Positions 1 through 11,526 of a DNA stretch of 64,000 nt are shown here, one piece after another. The DNA comes from Perognathus longimembris pacificus. Its lineage: Eukaryota; Chordata; Mammalia; Rodentia; Heteromyidae. The position numbers and the translations under genes were made by a program. The notes under the pieces were generated by a model. It was not told the origin of the DNA, made no database searches, and saw nothing but the letters and a program-made list of their open reading frames with translations. The DNA is taken from NCBI RefSeq assembly GCF_023159225.1, contig NC_063167.1, positions 75,127,298 to 75,191,297 on the forward strand, written 5' to 3'. The number at the start of each line of letters is the position of its first letter. Within the stretch, counting starts at the first letter, position 1.

Positions 1-69
1 CAAGTGTGAGGCCACAGTGAGTTCGAGGCCAGTCTGAAACACAGGTATCCCCACCACCACCAAAAAAAG
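1..69 (+). repeat. SINE 3' fragment, B1-like
   Basis: The start holds gttcgaggccagtctg, the B1/Alu-like core, followed by a short A-rich end. The element is cut by the window edge. Family assignment is by motif only. Confidence 0.4.
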
Positions 70-221
70 GCTCTTTGAGCCATCAATGATCCTCAAAGGA
101 AGTTCCTTCCACCAATGCTCTTCCTGACCTTCGTTCTGTTGACTCTTATCTTCCACTGTCACTAAACAGCTGCCTCGTGTTAATTCGGCACATTGAAACT
201 ACTCACAGCAAGTGCTACACA

Positions 222-396
222 GCTCCGATGCTGAACGTCTCCCAAAGGCCCAAAGGCTTGGCTTCTAGGGTGGCACTATGGGAGGCACTGTGGACCTTTA
301 GTAGGTGGGGCCTGGTGGGAGGTCCTTAGGTCATTGGGGGGGTGTCCTCAGGGAGATTATGGAACCCTGTTCTCTCTCTGTCTCTCTTTCTGTGTG

Positions 397-431
<35 letters not shown>

Positions 432-597
432 GCCTTTGTCTCATCATGCACTACAGCCACACTGTACTACTTTGCCACAGGCTCCATCAAGAACTGGAAT
501 CTTCAAAATGGGGAGCCAGAGTAAATTTTTTCTCTTTATAATTGATGATCTCAAGTGTTTCATTATAGTGACAGAAAACTGATGGATACAAGAGAGG
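222..597 (+). mobile_element. MaLR-like solo LTR (ERVL-MaLR), diverged
   Basis: The block aggtggggcctggtgggagg, then ggtcattggggg, and the ending with agtaaat, ttctctttataattgatgat and agtgtttcattatagtgacag resemble rodent MaLR LTRs. A CT/TCTG microsatellite at 370-432 sits in the middle. No internal retroviral sequence is attached, and nothing here encodes a viral protein. Confidence 0.55.
370..432 (+). repeat. (TC)n/(TCTG)n simple repeat
   Basis: Pyrimidine-rich CT and TCTG units lie inside the LTR. They probably expanded from the LTR's own CT-rich stretch. Confidence 0.85.
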
Positions 598-799
598 CTG
601 GGACTTGGGATTTTTTAATTATCTTAAAGCTTTGTCTAATACATATAAAAACATGTAATGAGTGAATAAATGAATCCACAAATCATCTAAAAGCAAAACT
701 TAATCTCTTCCATGAGCTACATTTTTCTCCTTCAAGTTGGTCATCATTTCCTGTCACACAATCCTTTGGGTCGCTCTGTCTTCCTTTCTAAATAACAGG

Positions 800-1058
800 C
801 AGATAGTGAAACACAGTGAGTCAGAGCCGCACTCTAGACTAGAATCTCAGCTCTCCCCTTACCAGTCCTGAGGCCTTGAGTATGTGAAGATGCGATAAGC
901 ATCTGTCCACTGGTTTTAATATGAAGATAACAGGTGTATAATAATTGTACCCATCCCTGTAGATGTCAGAGGATTAAGAATGTCATTTGCATAAAGCAGT
1001 TAGAATGCCAGAACACATAGTAAATATTCTTTGTTAGCTATTCTTAAGTCTACTCTCT
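800..1058 (-). repeat. MIR-like SINE
   Basis: The stretch gaggattaa-like (agaggattaagaatg), aaagcagttagaatgcc and cacatagtaaatattctttg follows the reverse complement of MIR. It is old and diverged, as expected of a pan-mammalian element. Confidence 0.5.
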
Positions 1059-1077
1059 TTCTTGTTTATATTCTGTG

Positions 1078-1132
1078 CCAGTACTGGGGCTTGAACTCGG
1101 GGCTTTGTACTCTCTATCCCTTGGTTCATATG
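1078..1132 (-). repeat. Right-monomer SINE fragment
   Basis: ccagtactggggcttgaact is the reverse of the right-monomer 3' end shared by the local composite SINEs. The rest has decayed or was deleted. Confidence 0.4.
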
Positions 1133-1140
1133 GGTTCTCT

Positions 1141-2480
1141 TTTGTCTATGCTGTCCTTCAAGCTGAAGCAGAAGCTTTCCTCATGGTCCACCAAACACCA
1201 ATCTGCCCGACTCAACCCTCATCCTTTTCCTGAACCCTCTTCCCTTCTCCAGCCTTCCTTCCTTCTTTCAAACATGGCAACTCCATAAACTTCCCTGCCC
1301 TTCTCTCAGATCTTCCTCAGCTCTTTATCCAGACCAGCAATGTTTCCAGGGCTCACTTAACTCTGTCTTCAGCCAGACTTGGAGATGCTTCAAAGGCCCT
1401 CTATGATTTGGGAGAGGAATAAGGAACTGTTAATTTTAAAATACAATGTATCCTGAATGAACCACACTGTTTTCCACATTATTTGTTGACAGGAACTGAT
1501 GGCTTGGCATGCCACCAGCTTGGTGAAGACCTCCACCAGATATAACACCAAAAAAGACTGAGACAGCTGTGAAGGTTTTTGTTTCCCAGGAGATGAAGAG
1601 TTTCATGGAAGGCTACGAATTACCACAGCAACCAGACTACAAAAACAGACCATGGGCCTCAGCCCCATGACTCTGCTAAAGCAATTTGTACTCCGTGAAA
1701 AAGCTGGGGCACCAATGTTGAAAGATGATCAAAGTAAACATGGCCCCTCAAGCACCATTTTGTTGTGCCGATTTCAAGGCTTCAAGGTTCTATTATGAAA
1801 GATGCACAGGGGGTGCCAAGGATTTGCTAGGCAGCAAACTGCCTGCCCCTGTGTGAAGGTCTAGAGAGAAATCCATAGCTCATTTTCCAAAACAACCATT
1901 TCAAATTTGCTCTAAGAGTAGACCAGGGTGAAAATGTATACCATGAGATCAAGGTACCCTGCCCACACAGAATAGCTCTTGATCCCAACCCTGGATTAAA
2001 AGGAAAATAATAATACTAATAGGTAATTTTTCTGATTGGACTGTATCCCAGGCTGACCTTACATGGACGAGTTCCTACCACATTAAGAAGAAAAAAAAAG
2101 CACCCAAACCTTATTAGACATTAAATGGAAAAATGGCGTGTGTCTTAGTGTCTCTGATCTGCTACATAAACTATAGTTTAAACAGGAATTATCAGAAACG
2201 GCAACTACAAACTATACCAACTTAGAAAGAGGAAATGTCTTCATGGATTTCTAAAAGCCCTTGAGTTTTATTAGTAAGTTTAATTTCATTATGAACTACG
2301 TCAATTAGCTAGTACTTAAAATATACAGAAAAAAATCTCAAACATTTTTAACATTCCAACATTCTCAAAAAGTAGAAGAGAAAAATATATAATTTCCATC
2401 AGAAAGAATTTATAGAAAAAAATCCTTAGGCCTTAACTATAGTGGTAGCATTGTTATTACAAGGCACTCATAAAGAACAC
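1141..2480. other. Unassigned intronic sequence
   Basis: No exon, RNA gene or confident repeat was seen. A segment around 1500-1830 has short open stretches in shifting frames that could be a decayed pseudogene or old repeat; I cannot name it. Confidence 0.5.
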
Positions 2481-2482
2481 TT

Positions 2483-2672
2483 TATCTGGGCATCAGCTAC
2501 TCAGGAGGCTGAGATCTGAGAATTGCCTGTGAGAGATAATAAAAAAATTGAAAAAAATTTGAAAAAAAAAAGAATTACTCGTGAGACTCTTATCTCCAAT
2601 TTCACCTTGAGCAAAAAAGCTAAGGGACAGTGCCCAGGCCCTGAGTTCAAGCCCCAGCACCAATATAATAAA
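2483..2672 (+). repeat. Composite B1-head/tRNA-like-tail SINE, rearranged
   Basis: The B1 part (cagctactcaggaggctgag) is followed by an A-rich insertion, then gagactcttatctccaatt and the tail with ctaagggacagtgcccagg and gagttcaagcccc. The middle is deleted compared with full copies such as 53666-53895. Confidence 0.7.
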
Positions 2673-3241
2673 ATAAATAACCACCACCACAACAACCAAA
2701 TACAAGTCTATTTAAGGGTAGAAAGAAATCTGTCATCCAAAGTACCCTGAGCAGAAAACATTCAGAAATTCAATAGAACTATGTGTCACATACACACACC
2801 TACCAGGTTCCTGTCTGTAGGCCCCAACCCCTGTCCAACGCTGATTGTGAATCTCTCTGGCAGAAAGACCAAGTACACTATGACTGGAATTTCAGCAGGA
2901 TGTGCAGTGAAGCAGCAAGGGGTTGCAAGCCATGGAATTTATTGTTCCTTGGCCTTGCCATGCCAGCCATTTGCCATGTACCAGGAAGTAATTAGCTATG
3001 TCTAACACCTAAAGGGCTTCACAGACAGGAACCAATGGCTCAGCTTAAAATCTTGCTGGTTTCTGCTGGCTTCCCCATTTTATTTCCAGGTTGCAAGTAT
3101 GACATCACTAAGCTAGCAAAGAAGGATTCTTATTTTACATGTGTCAGACATTTATATAATTCTGTAGCTACTGAATGATTGATATGAATAAGACATGCTG
3201 TTAAGCCAATCTTCCCCCAAATGTTAAGATTCCTAGTCATT
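2673..3241. other. Unassigned intronic sequence
   Basis: Moderately complex sequence, possibly an unrecognised rodent LTR fragment (2781-3060). No supported gene was seen. Confidence 0.4.
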
Positions 3242-3259
3242 TAAAAAGCTATACAGTCT

Positions 3260-3464
3260 GGGCTGGGAATATGGCCTAGTGGCAAGAGTGCTTGCCTCAC
3301 ATACATGAAGCCCTGGGTTCGATTCCCCAGCACCACATATATAGAAAACGGCCAGAAGTGGCGCTGTGGCTCAAGTGGCAGAGTGCTAGCCTTGAGCAAA
3401 AAGAAGCCAGGGACAGTGCTCAGGCCCTGAGTCCAAGCCCCAGGACTGGCCAAAAAAAAAAAAA
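3260..3464 (+). mobile_element. IDL-Geo-type dimeric SINE, near full length
   Basis: The left monomer starts gggctgggaatatggcctag with tRNA-like box A and box B (ggttcgattcc). The right monomer starts at about 3358 (ggcgctgtggctcaagtggc) and ends gtccaagccccaggactgg plus an A tail. An 18-bp target duplication, taaaaagctatacagtct, flanks it (3242-3259 and 3475-3492). An extra copy of the element's first 11 bases follows the A tail. Confidence 0.85.
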
Positions 3465-3717
3465 GGGCTGGGAATAAAAAGCTATACAGTCTATGTATGT
3501 AGTTTAATGAGTCTTGAATGTTGAGGGTGAAACTCTAATTTTAAGATCAGCTAAATAATCATACAGGTTGTGTACGACTATTGTACGAAATGTGATGGGA
3601 GACATACGAACTTAAATTTGGGAAATAGCACTAAGTAATAAAAGGATGCAAGAGTGAATCAGATGCAAACTTGTTCTCTTGAAGTTCATGGCTGCATGGG
3701 GGCAAAAAGACATCTGG

Positions 3718-3838
3718 ATATAAAAAGGGTGTGGTGATGCATGACTATAATTCTAGCACTTAGGAGGCTGAAGTAGGAGATGGAGAGTTTGAGGTTAATT
3801 GGACTACACAGAAGACTCTGTCTCGAAAAAATAAAAAG
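3718..3838 (+). repeat. B1-like monomer SINE
   Basis: gtgtggtgatgcatgactat, ataattctagcacttaggag and a tctcgaaaaaataaaaagg tail are a diverged 7SL-derived B1 without the tRNA-like tail. Confidence 0.65.
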
Positions 3839-3840
3839 GA

Positions 3841-4436
3841 AGAAGAAAAAAAGAAGACATATAGATGTATAGATTTCGCCACATCCTTGAAAGCCAAGCA
3901 CACCTAATCGCTGAAAGCAGCTGAACAATACAAGGTCACATATAACACAATTTACTTTTCAGAGATACAGTCTAAGGCACCCCTCCTGAGAAACAACAAG
4001 GACATTAACTTCTGGCATAGAACCACTTAATCATTGCAATTCGTTAACTCATACTTGGTCATCTGACCAACTTGCCCAAAGGAATAGATGTCATTAATAG
4101 AGATAAGAGAGTTTCGAAAAAGCACGTTATACAGGACCTTATTCCAAGTCTTCTATGGTGCTCTTTTAGATGATTACTGAATCACCAGGGAATATCTCCA
4201 CAAAGTGAACAAATGAAACTGCAATCTTCAACCTCAAATCTCCTAGACTTGGGGATTTGGGGTTCCTGGCTTTACTCCCAAATTATAAGCTCTTACAAAA
4301 TATTTGGTGAGTGATGGGTATTCTCTACTGAAAAACAGTTGATAAATCAACCATGTGAGCTGTAAACCTTGAACAATTCTACAAGGACTATCTCATGGGG
4401 CCTGGTAACTCTAGTCCTGGTTATAATGTTCTATGC
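3841..4436. other. Unassigned intronic sequence
   Basis: I see no gene or named repeat in this stretch. Confidence 0.5.
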
Positions 4437-4448
4437 AAAAATCCCTAA

Positions 4449-5460
4449 AGCTAAGTGGGAAAATAGGAAGAACGATAGAAAGGGTCATACAGATCAAGAT
4501 GCACTCATAACATGACTTGTGGAATTGGAACTTCTTCACACAACCACTTAATAATAATACTTTTTAATTCAGCCACTCTGGAAAGGAGTATAGAGAGGTT
4601 CCTCAAAAGGCTAAACATAGAACTCCCCTTTGACCCAGCAGCCCTGCTTTTGGGCATCTACCCAAAAGATTACAAGCAGGATCACACTAAAGCCACCAGC
4701 ACAACTATATTCATAGCAGCACAATTTGCCATAGATAAAATACGGAACCAACCCAGATTCCCCTCAGTAGATGAATAGACCAAAAAAAGTGGTACATATA
4801 TACAATGGAATTCTATGTCTCTATCAGAAAGAATAACATTGCTCCATTCATAAGGAAATGGAAAGACTTGGAAAAAAATCATATTACGTGAAGTGAGCCA
4901 GATCCAAAGAAACATAGACTCTATGGTTTCCCTCATTGGTAATAATTAGTACACATCTAGGATAGGCCTAGCAGAAGATCACAATAGCTCAATAGCTATG
5001 TACATATGAACAGATACAATAATGCTAAGCAAAATGAACTCCAAGTTATGGAAATAAGTGGTTTGTCATTGTTGTTATGTTCAACATACCATGTGAAATT
5101 TTGCCATTTTCTATTGTCTTTCTTCCCCATGGCTTTACCTGATATCACTGTAACTGATCTTGGTACCCTGGGTATTGTATATACGTTTATCTGAACTAGG
5201 GGAGGGAAGGGGAACATCAAGGGTAAAAGGTGAACCAATGCAACAACAATACTTACAAAACAATATGCTATAAACCAACTGTACAACTCAGGGGTGGGGG
5301 GGACAGAGGGGTTGGGGAGGGAGGAAGGGGAAGAAAAATGAGGGAGGGGGTAACAAGTTTGATAAGAAATATACCCACTGCCTTATGTATGAAACTGTAA
5401 TCCCTCTGTACATCACTTTGAGAATAAGTAAATCAACTAAAAATAATAATAATACTTTTT
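4449..5460 (+). mobile_element. Short L1 3' end, split by a younger L1
   Basis: The outer element is only about 120 bases (4449-4566 with its tail), carrying gatcaagatgcactcataac and an A/T-rich end. A 12-bp target duplication, aaaaatccctaa, lies at 4437-4448 and 5461-5472. Related 3' ends occur at 12080-12235, 16800-17040 and 39592-39668. Confidence 0.65.
4567..5444 (+). mobile_element. 5'-truncated L1 (ORF2 end plus 3' UTR)
   Basis: Bases 4580-4778 encode an L1 ORF2 C-terminal remnant (IELPFDPAALLLGIYPKDYK), broken by an in-frame stop. The 3' UTR has a G-rich tract (5291-5350) and the ending gtacatcactttgagaataa. A 17-bp duplication, aataataatacttttta, flanks it at 4550-4566 and 5445-5461, so it landed in the tail of the older element. 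It is not coding-competent. Confidence 0.85.
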
Positions 5461-5472
5461 AAAAATCCCTAA

Positions 5473-5910
5473 TGCCTTGCTTGTTAAAATTCTCCATGAT
5501 GCAAGAAAGACTAGCTAAGGCCTTTATGGAACCTTATATCTCTAACCTGCAAACAAGGTCACCCCACTTTACTGCACAGTGTCTTTCTGAGATGCCTTCC
5601 CTCCTAAATCTCAACCAAGACATCACAATAAGTGACTCATATTTCCTGTGCATGCTTGAGACAATCTGGAGTCATAATCTCATTACACCTCATATTCCAA
5701 AACAGATCCTAAGAGAGTTGGTAGTGAACTGTTGGAGAATAAAAATAAGACTGTCTGGTTTCCTGGAAAGAATCGCTTATTTTTGCCCTTAGTGAGAAAA
5801 AGTTCTCTTTCCTTGCCTGAGAAGAAGATGGAAATTCATTTTCATCATAAACCAAAATACTGGTGCTCTCTAATTTTATTTCTTTCTAATGTAAGATTCC
5901 TAGCATCACA
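5473..5910. other. Unassigned intronic sequence
   Basis: Plain sequence without a recognisable feature. An open frame at 5472-5792 has no family resemblance and no codon signature. Confidence 0.5.
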
Positions 5911-6349
5911 GGAAGGAAGGAAGGAAGGAAGGAAGGAAGGAAGGAAGGAAGGAAGGAAGGAAGGAAGGAAGGAAGGAAGGAAGGAAGGAAGGAAGGGAGG
6001 GAGGGAGGGAGGGGGGAGGGAGGGAGGGAGGGAGGGAGGGAGGGAGGGACAGAGGGACAGAGGGACAGAGGGACAGAGGGAGGGACAGAGGGAGGGAGGG
6101 AGGGAGGGAGGGAGGGAGGAAGGAAGGGAGGGAGGGAGGGAGGGAGGGTGGGAGGGAGGGGCAGGGGAAGGGAGGAAGGGGAAAGGGAGGAAAGGAGGGA
6201 GGGAGGGGAGAAGGGAGGAAGAAGGGAGAGGGAAGGGAGGGAAGGAGGGAAGGAAGGAAGGAAAGAAAGAAAAGAGGGAGGAAGGGAGAAAAGGAGGGAG
6301 GGAAGAATTAGAGATAGAGGAGGAAGGGGGAAAGGAGAGAGGGTGGGAG
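5911..6349 (+). repeat. Long homopurine tract, (GGAA)n/(GGGA)n
   Basis: (GGAA)n runs into (GGGA)n, then GGGACA units, and degenerates towards 6349, about 440 bases with purines on the plus strand. Both strands give long spurious open frames (Glu/Gly/Arg/Lys or Pro/Ser/Leu). Confidence 0.95.
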
Positions 6350-6669
6350 TTTTGCTAAAGTATCTTACTTTCAGCTTCTCCATCACCATCGATAAAGGGC
6401 TAAATCAAATGCACAACCACTGCTAGCTTTAAAGGTTTTTTTTCTGAACTACAAAGAAAGAATGGGCTGAGGTAACTGAGTTGTAAATGTCATAAATGAC
6501 AGAACACACTAAATACTTTGTATAAACACAAGGAACAATTGACAAAAGTTTAATTTAATCTGCCAAAGTGAATAGAGGGGAACAAAGCAGATCTTTCTCC
6601 TTTCAACAAGTGATATATACTGAAATGAATTTAGCTCATTTTTCAGACCAGTGTGAACTTGTTGCAGCT

Positions 6670-6747
6670 TCTTCCTTTCCCTTCTTTCCTTCCAGCCTCC
6701 TTCCTTCCTTCTTTTCTTTTCTTTTCTTTTCACTTCTTTTCTTTCTC
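6670..6747 (+). repeat. Pyrimidine-rich (CTTT)n/(CCTT)n
   Basis: This short tract has the opposite strand polarity to the large purine tracts. Confidence 0.85.
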
Positions 6748-6752
6748 TGGGG

Positions 6753-7200
6753 CAATATAAGCCCTCCTGACTTTTATGTTTGGCAAAAGCAAAGAAAGCA
6801 TGCAAGACTCTGAGTTAATCCTAAGGTTAAGCCATCACTTTACCTTATTATTTAAAGCAGGTAGTGTTGACAGGATAATAGTCTTGACAAGTTCACTTAT
6901 TCAGTTTGGCTAATTTCTTTTAGATACACTTTTTGACAAGAGAGAGAAATAATTTCTACTGAATTTAGGGAAAACTATTTTTTTCTGTTTTTTTTTTATT
7001 GAGCTATGTAGCTTCCAAGATATCAAAACAAGATATGAGAACGGTGATAGTGGTTCTACACTCATCAGATAAGTGGCATCAATCCTGAAGACGGACAAAG
7101 GCAGTTCTCGGTTAAAGCAAGCATCTCACAAGGATCCGACCTCCCTTTCCCTGACTACTTCTCCCTAGCTCTCCCACTGTTTGATCGTTTATAAGGCTCA
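6753..7200. other. Unassigned intronic sequence
   Basis: AT-rich and plain, with no supported feature. Confidence 0.5.
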
Positions 7201-7212
7201 GTTTCTGGTTTT

Positions 7213-8314
7213 GGGTGTTTTTTGTTGTGGTTGTTGTTTTTATTAATTAAATTTTGTTGACAAGGTATTGTGCAAAAGGAGTACAGTTACATAATAGGGC
7301 AGTGAGTACATTTCTTGTGATATCTTACATTCTCATTTTTCTTTCCTAGATCAGGTAGGCATATATACAATACCCAGTGTACCAAAATCATATACAGTAG
7401 CCACATGGCGTATGCCAAAGGAAATTCATCTAGAACTTTAACTATAACGTCAACAATAGAGTTTGCTTATCCTTGTCTTATATGATCATATATACATAGC
7501 TGTTGAGCTACTGTGATCCACTGAGAGGTCTATTTTAGACCTTTTTATGTTTAGTAGTTGTTTGGTTTTAGATACATAATGTAAGGTCGCTGACCCAAAC
7601 CTGTGGAAATACCATTTGACAAAAAGTTGTTTGTTAACAACTGAAGAATTCATGGGGGGAAAGGGAAAGGGGGAGGGTGGAGGGGGGAAATGAGAGAGGA
7701 GGTAACAAACAGTACAAGAAATGTATCCAATGCCTAACATATGAAACTGTAACCTCTCTGTACATCACTTTGACAATAAATAAGGAGGAAAAAAAAGAAG
7801 TTTTTTGTTTTGCAGACCTGGTCTCTACTGTCCCCCCACCCACCACCACCCTAACAGTCATATATCAAGGAGACCATGCCCCTTTGTTCTCTGTGTTGTA
7901 GGCTTGTCTCACTCAACATTATTTGTTCAAGTTCTGACCATTTCCCTGTGAATACCAATATTTTATCATTTCTAATTGCTATGTAGTATTCCATTGTATA
8001 TAGGTACCACATTTTTTGGATCCATTCATCTGTAGAGGGGCATCTGGGTTGTTTCCATATTTTGGCTATTGTGAATTGTGCAGCGATAAACATGGTTGTG
8101 CAGATGTCTTTTGGATATACTGAGACCTGTTGTTCAGGATAGATGCCTAGGAGTTGTATGGCTGGGTCATAGGGTAGGTCTATACTGAGCTTCTTGAGGA
8201 ACCCCCATACTGTTCTCCAAAGTGGTTGTGCTAATTTGCACTCCCACCAACAGTGGAGAAGGGTTCCTCTTTCCCCGCATCCCCTCCAGCATTTGTTGTT
8301 GCCTGAGTTCAGAA
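7213..8314 (-). mobile_element. 5'-truncated L1 with nested L1
   Basis: The minus strand carries an ORF2 C-terminal segment at 7857-8093 (AAQFTIAKIWKQPRCPSTDE, then a WYLYTMEYY motif) and a 3' UTR ending near 7230 in an A-rich tail. A 12-bp duplication, gtttctggtttt, is at 7201-7212 and 8315-8326. A plus-strand L1 tail interrupts it at about 7569-7798. Confidence 0.85.
7569..7798 (+). mobile_element. L1 3'-end insertion inside the minus-strand L1
   Basis: It has the G-rich block 7653-7687, then gtaacaaacagtacaagaaa and gtacatcactttgacaataa. A possible diverged duplication (agttgtttggtttt and aagttttttgtttt) brackets it; that boundary is tentative. Confidence 0.65.
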
Positions 8315-8326
8315 GTTTCTGGTTTT

Positions 8327-9528
8327 TATATAAAGCCTTTCCTAAGCACCCTCTTCTTGAATACCCAGAGACCCACCATCTTCAAAACCACCAGGAAGGG
8401 GTAGATGTATCACCATGTCACTAATTTCAGAACAGTGCATGCCACATAAACACATACTTGATAGAGGACTCAATGAACTCATCTATGAAAGATAGAGGAA
8501 GAAGGATAAACCAACTGACATAAGGGAGTAATCCACAGGATCTTGTCATTTACACTTTTATAAAATTGAAGGGGAAACAAACCAGAAAGCCTACTGGCTT
8601 CTCTTTAAAGCCTATCTCCTGATGAAAGGTCACTGCCAATAAGACAAAAATAACCAGCTTTCAGCCTCCCTCAAAATATGCAAGAATTCAAGATCAAGTC
8701 ATAATATATTTCAAAGTTCACCTGATCCCGCCAGCAGAAGCCTTACAATGCTGAATTTGGGGGCATGTGAATGATAGATCATTTTATTGAAACATTTTCC
8801 AAGATTGCTTCCAAATTCAACTCCATGATCTCTTTTTTCCCCTACAAGGCAAAACATTAACCTGTTTCCAAGCTATTTGGTAATATTTTGGCACCAATAA
8901 TTCAGTAAAGAGAGTTGTTTGTACAGAATAGGGCTTTCGTTAATAGCAGGGCACCCCAACCTGTCCCTTGTTCTCATCTCTTCACCAATAGAAGTCAACT
9001 CAGCTACTCACATTTAATTCTTACCAGATGGCTGTTTTACTGCAATTCAAAGACTTACCTCCAATATGATTAAGTCAACAAATATCACCCACAGCAACCT
9101 TTAAGCCACATTTAAGAAAAATGGGGGCTACACTGACCTAAACAGAGCAGGCGCAGGGGAGAACTCTGTTGCATCCATGTTGCCCATGGCAAGTTCTCAA
9201 GGTAAAAGGAGTCAGGGCTGCTAGGGACTGAACTTGTGCCACACAACACATGCTTCACAAATAATGACTTAATGATCGCAAAACAAAATAGATATCCATG
9301 CTTTGGGAAAGCCCATCTTGTCCTCTGCCCCCTCACACTGCCTATGTCACCCCCCATCCAACGAGCCACACAAAAGCCAGTTGGTTTCTGCCAATTACCT
9401 AGCCGGTCACTTTGAGTAGAACATTTCACTTCTCTCAGCCTCAATTTCCACTGCCAAACTACACAGGCCCTGGTCTGGAGCTCCAGGTTCCATCCCACCC
9501 CTGCCCCTAATGCCACATTTCTGAAGAG
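8327..9528. other. Unassigned intronic sequence
   Basis: About 1.2 kb without a recognisable repeat or exon. Confidence 0.5.
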
Positions 9529-9544
9529 AAATTCCACCATTTCT

Positions 9545-9746
9545 TTTTTTTTTTGGCCAGTCCTGGGCCTTGGACTCAGGGCCTGAGCACTGTCCCTGGC
9601 TTCTTCCCGCTCAAGGCTAGCACTCTGCCATTTGAGCCACAGCGCCGCTTCTGGCTGTTTTCTGTATATGTGGTGCTGGGGAATCGAACCTAGGGCCTCG
9701 TGTATCCGAGGCAGGCACTCTTGCCACTAGGCTATATCCCCAGCCC
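9545..9746 (-). mobile_element. IDL-Geo-type SINE, full length
   Basis: Read on the minus strand it starts gggctggggatatagcctag and ends in an A tail. A 16-bp target duplication, aaattccaccatttct, lies at 9529-9544 and 9747-9762. It is a well-preserved copy with both monomers. Confidence 0.88.
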
Positions 9747-9762
9747 AAATTCCACCATTTCT

Positions 9763-10744
9763 GTGCCCTGGAGTATATTCCCACTCCCAGAAAACCACCA
9801 TCACAGATGTGCTAGAACAATCAGTTTTCCAGACTGCAGGGGTCACCTGATAGATGGTGAGAGAAAGCTAGAGGCTTTTCCAAATCTATACTTGGGAAGT
9901 TGGGGAACAAACATGAACACTCAGAGATCTAATAACCCCCCCTTCTTTAGCCATCAAGTGACCCTCCCAGCATTAAAGATGGCATCGATTCCGCTGGTTT
10001 TGCTGAACTGCTGAATACCTACTGTTCTCAACAAGCACCCCGAACACTGTCATAGCTGCCAAGGTACTGGCTGTCCTCAACACACCTCACACTCCTCAAC
10101 CCGACTCTTGTGTTATTTACCAGTCTCTTCTAGTCTTGGAAAATTCTGCCTCCCACAACTAGCCAAACCACATCCCTATTTCAGACTTCGCCAAATTCTC
10201 ACCTCCAAAACAGCAATGTGCCAGGCTAGCGCACCTGGCTCCAATTACTTCAGCAATGCGCTAGCTCCAGCCCTGGCCTCTTCCAACAGGTTTCTTAGCA
10301 CTTGTTTATCTCAGCCCAGCTGCAGTTGATTAAGCCCATGTGGTCAAGTTCACGTGTGTTTGCTGTGTGTAGGGCAGTGCTATATTTCTGCGTCTCTGTC
10401 CTTCCTGTCCACAGGTGTCGTTCTTTGTCCTTGGATGCAATAGATCTTGAGCTCAGGCTGTTTCCTTCCTCCCTCCCATAATTCTTTGCATGGCACACAC
10501 CCCATGAACCTGTGCTCCTCATGGTACAACTGTCTGGTTCTAATTTACATGGAGCAGGCCCTTCAACCAGCAAATGGACATGATCATCAATTCCTCTAAT
10601 CTTCTGTATTTCCAGAGATAAAAGAGAGGGAGGAAGTGTCACATGTGCATCCTATCCTGACAGAACAGTAGAGCTGTTTGGAACAAAATCACATCATTTA
10701 AATATGTAAGGAAAAGCTAAGCAATGAAAGTTAAAAAAAAAAAT
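9763..10744. other. Unassigned intronic sequence
   Basis: About 1 kb of mixed-composition sequence without a supported feature. Confidence 0.5.
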
Positions 10745-10860
10745 GTGCTCATAAGACTGTGGCTGAAGTAGGAGAGCAGCGTTAACCCTGAGCACAAAAG
10801 CTCAGGGACAGCATCCAGGCCCTTAGTTCAAGCCCCAAGACTGGCACCCAAATTTTTTTT
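10745..10860 (+). repeat. Composite SINE, tail portion only
   Basis: The right monomer (gctcagggacagcatccagg, then agttcaagccccaagactgg) is present. The B1 head is missing. Confidence 0.65.
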
Positions 10861-11130
10861 AAAGGGAGCTCTCAAGCAACAAGAAGTCAGATATGCCTCT
10901 AGGTCTGCAAATCCCACTTAATCCAGTTTTTTTAATAGGTCATCAGATATTTTAAATACACATCTCAGCTCCTGAGCCACTGTATGCTGAGGGTTTGTTT
11001 AAGGATACTTTATAGTTTAACAGTTCTAGAAATACTTTCACCTCTGATTTTCTAAAGATATTTTCACTACATACAAATGTTACTGTTTTTCACATTAGAG
11101 GTCTGGACTAACTGCACTAAATGTATCCCC

Positions 11131-11342
11131 AAAGCTGGGCACTGGTGGCTCATGCCTATGATCTTAGCTACTCTGGAGGATGAGATTCAAGGGTCATATT
11201 CAAAGCTTGGCAGAACAAGAAAGTCCACGAGACTCTTATCACCAACTAACCACCAAAAAGCCAGGCATAGAGGTGTGGTTCAAGTATTAGAGCACTAGCC
11301 TTGAGCACAAAAGCTCAAAGACAGTGCCCAGGCCCTGAGTTC
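11131..11342 (+). repeat. Composite B1-head/tRNA-like-tail SINE
   Basis: ctgggcactggtggctcatg opens the B1 part. The linker gagactcttatcaccaacta and the tail ending ccaggccctgagttcat follow. The tail passes directly into a TAGA/CATA/TATA repeat. Confidence 0.8.
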
Positions 11343-11440
11343 ATAGATAGATAGATACATACATACATGGATATATTTTATATATTAATATACATATTAT
11401 TATATATTAAGAATATATACATATATGTGTGTATATATAT
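11341..11440 (+). repeat. (TAGA)n/(CATA)n/(TA)n simple repeat
   Basis: This repeat replaces the usual SINE A tail and probably arose from it. Confidence 0.85.
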
Positions 11441-11526
11441 ACCTAATTCCCAAAGCAGCTTACAAAAATAGCACAGAAAAAATATTAGAGTTCAATTTCC
11501 CCAACTTCTTTATATTGATAAAAGCA

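Noticed and set aside
1495..1990. Possible processed pseudogene
   Set aside because: Several short peptide-like stretches appear in different frames, but I could not match them to a known protein and saw no poly-A tail or target duplication.
4512..4778. Possible reverse-transcriptase gene
   Set aside because: Only the last part of L1 ORF2, with a stop and 5' truncation; a dead retrotransposon fragment. The same holds for 7851-8093 and 63095-63346.
5732..6426. Long open frames of up to 208 codons on both strands
   Set aside because: They are translations of (GGAA)n and (GGGA)n in different frames; composition is Glu/Gly/Arg/Lys or Pro/Ser/Leu only.
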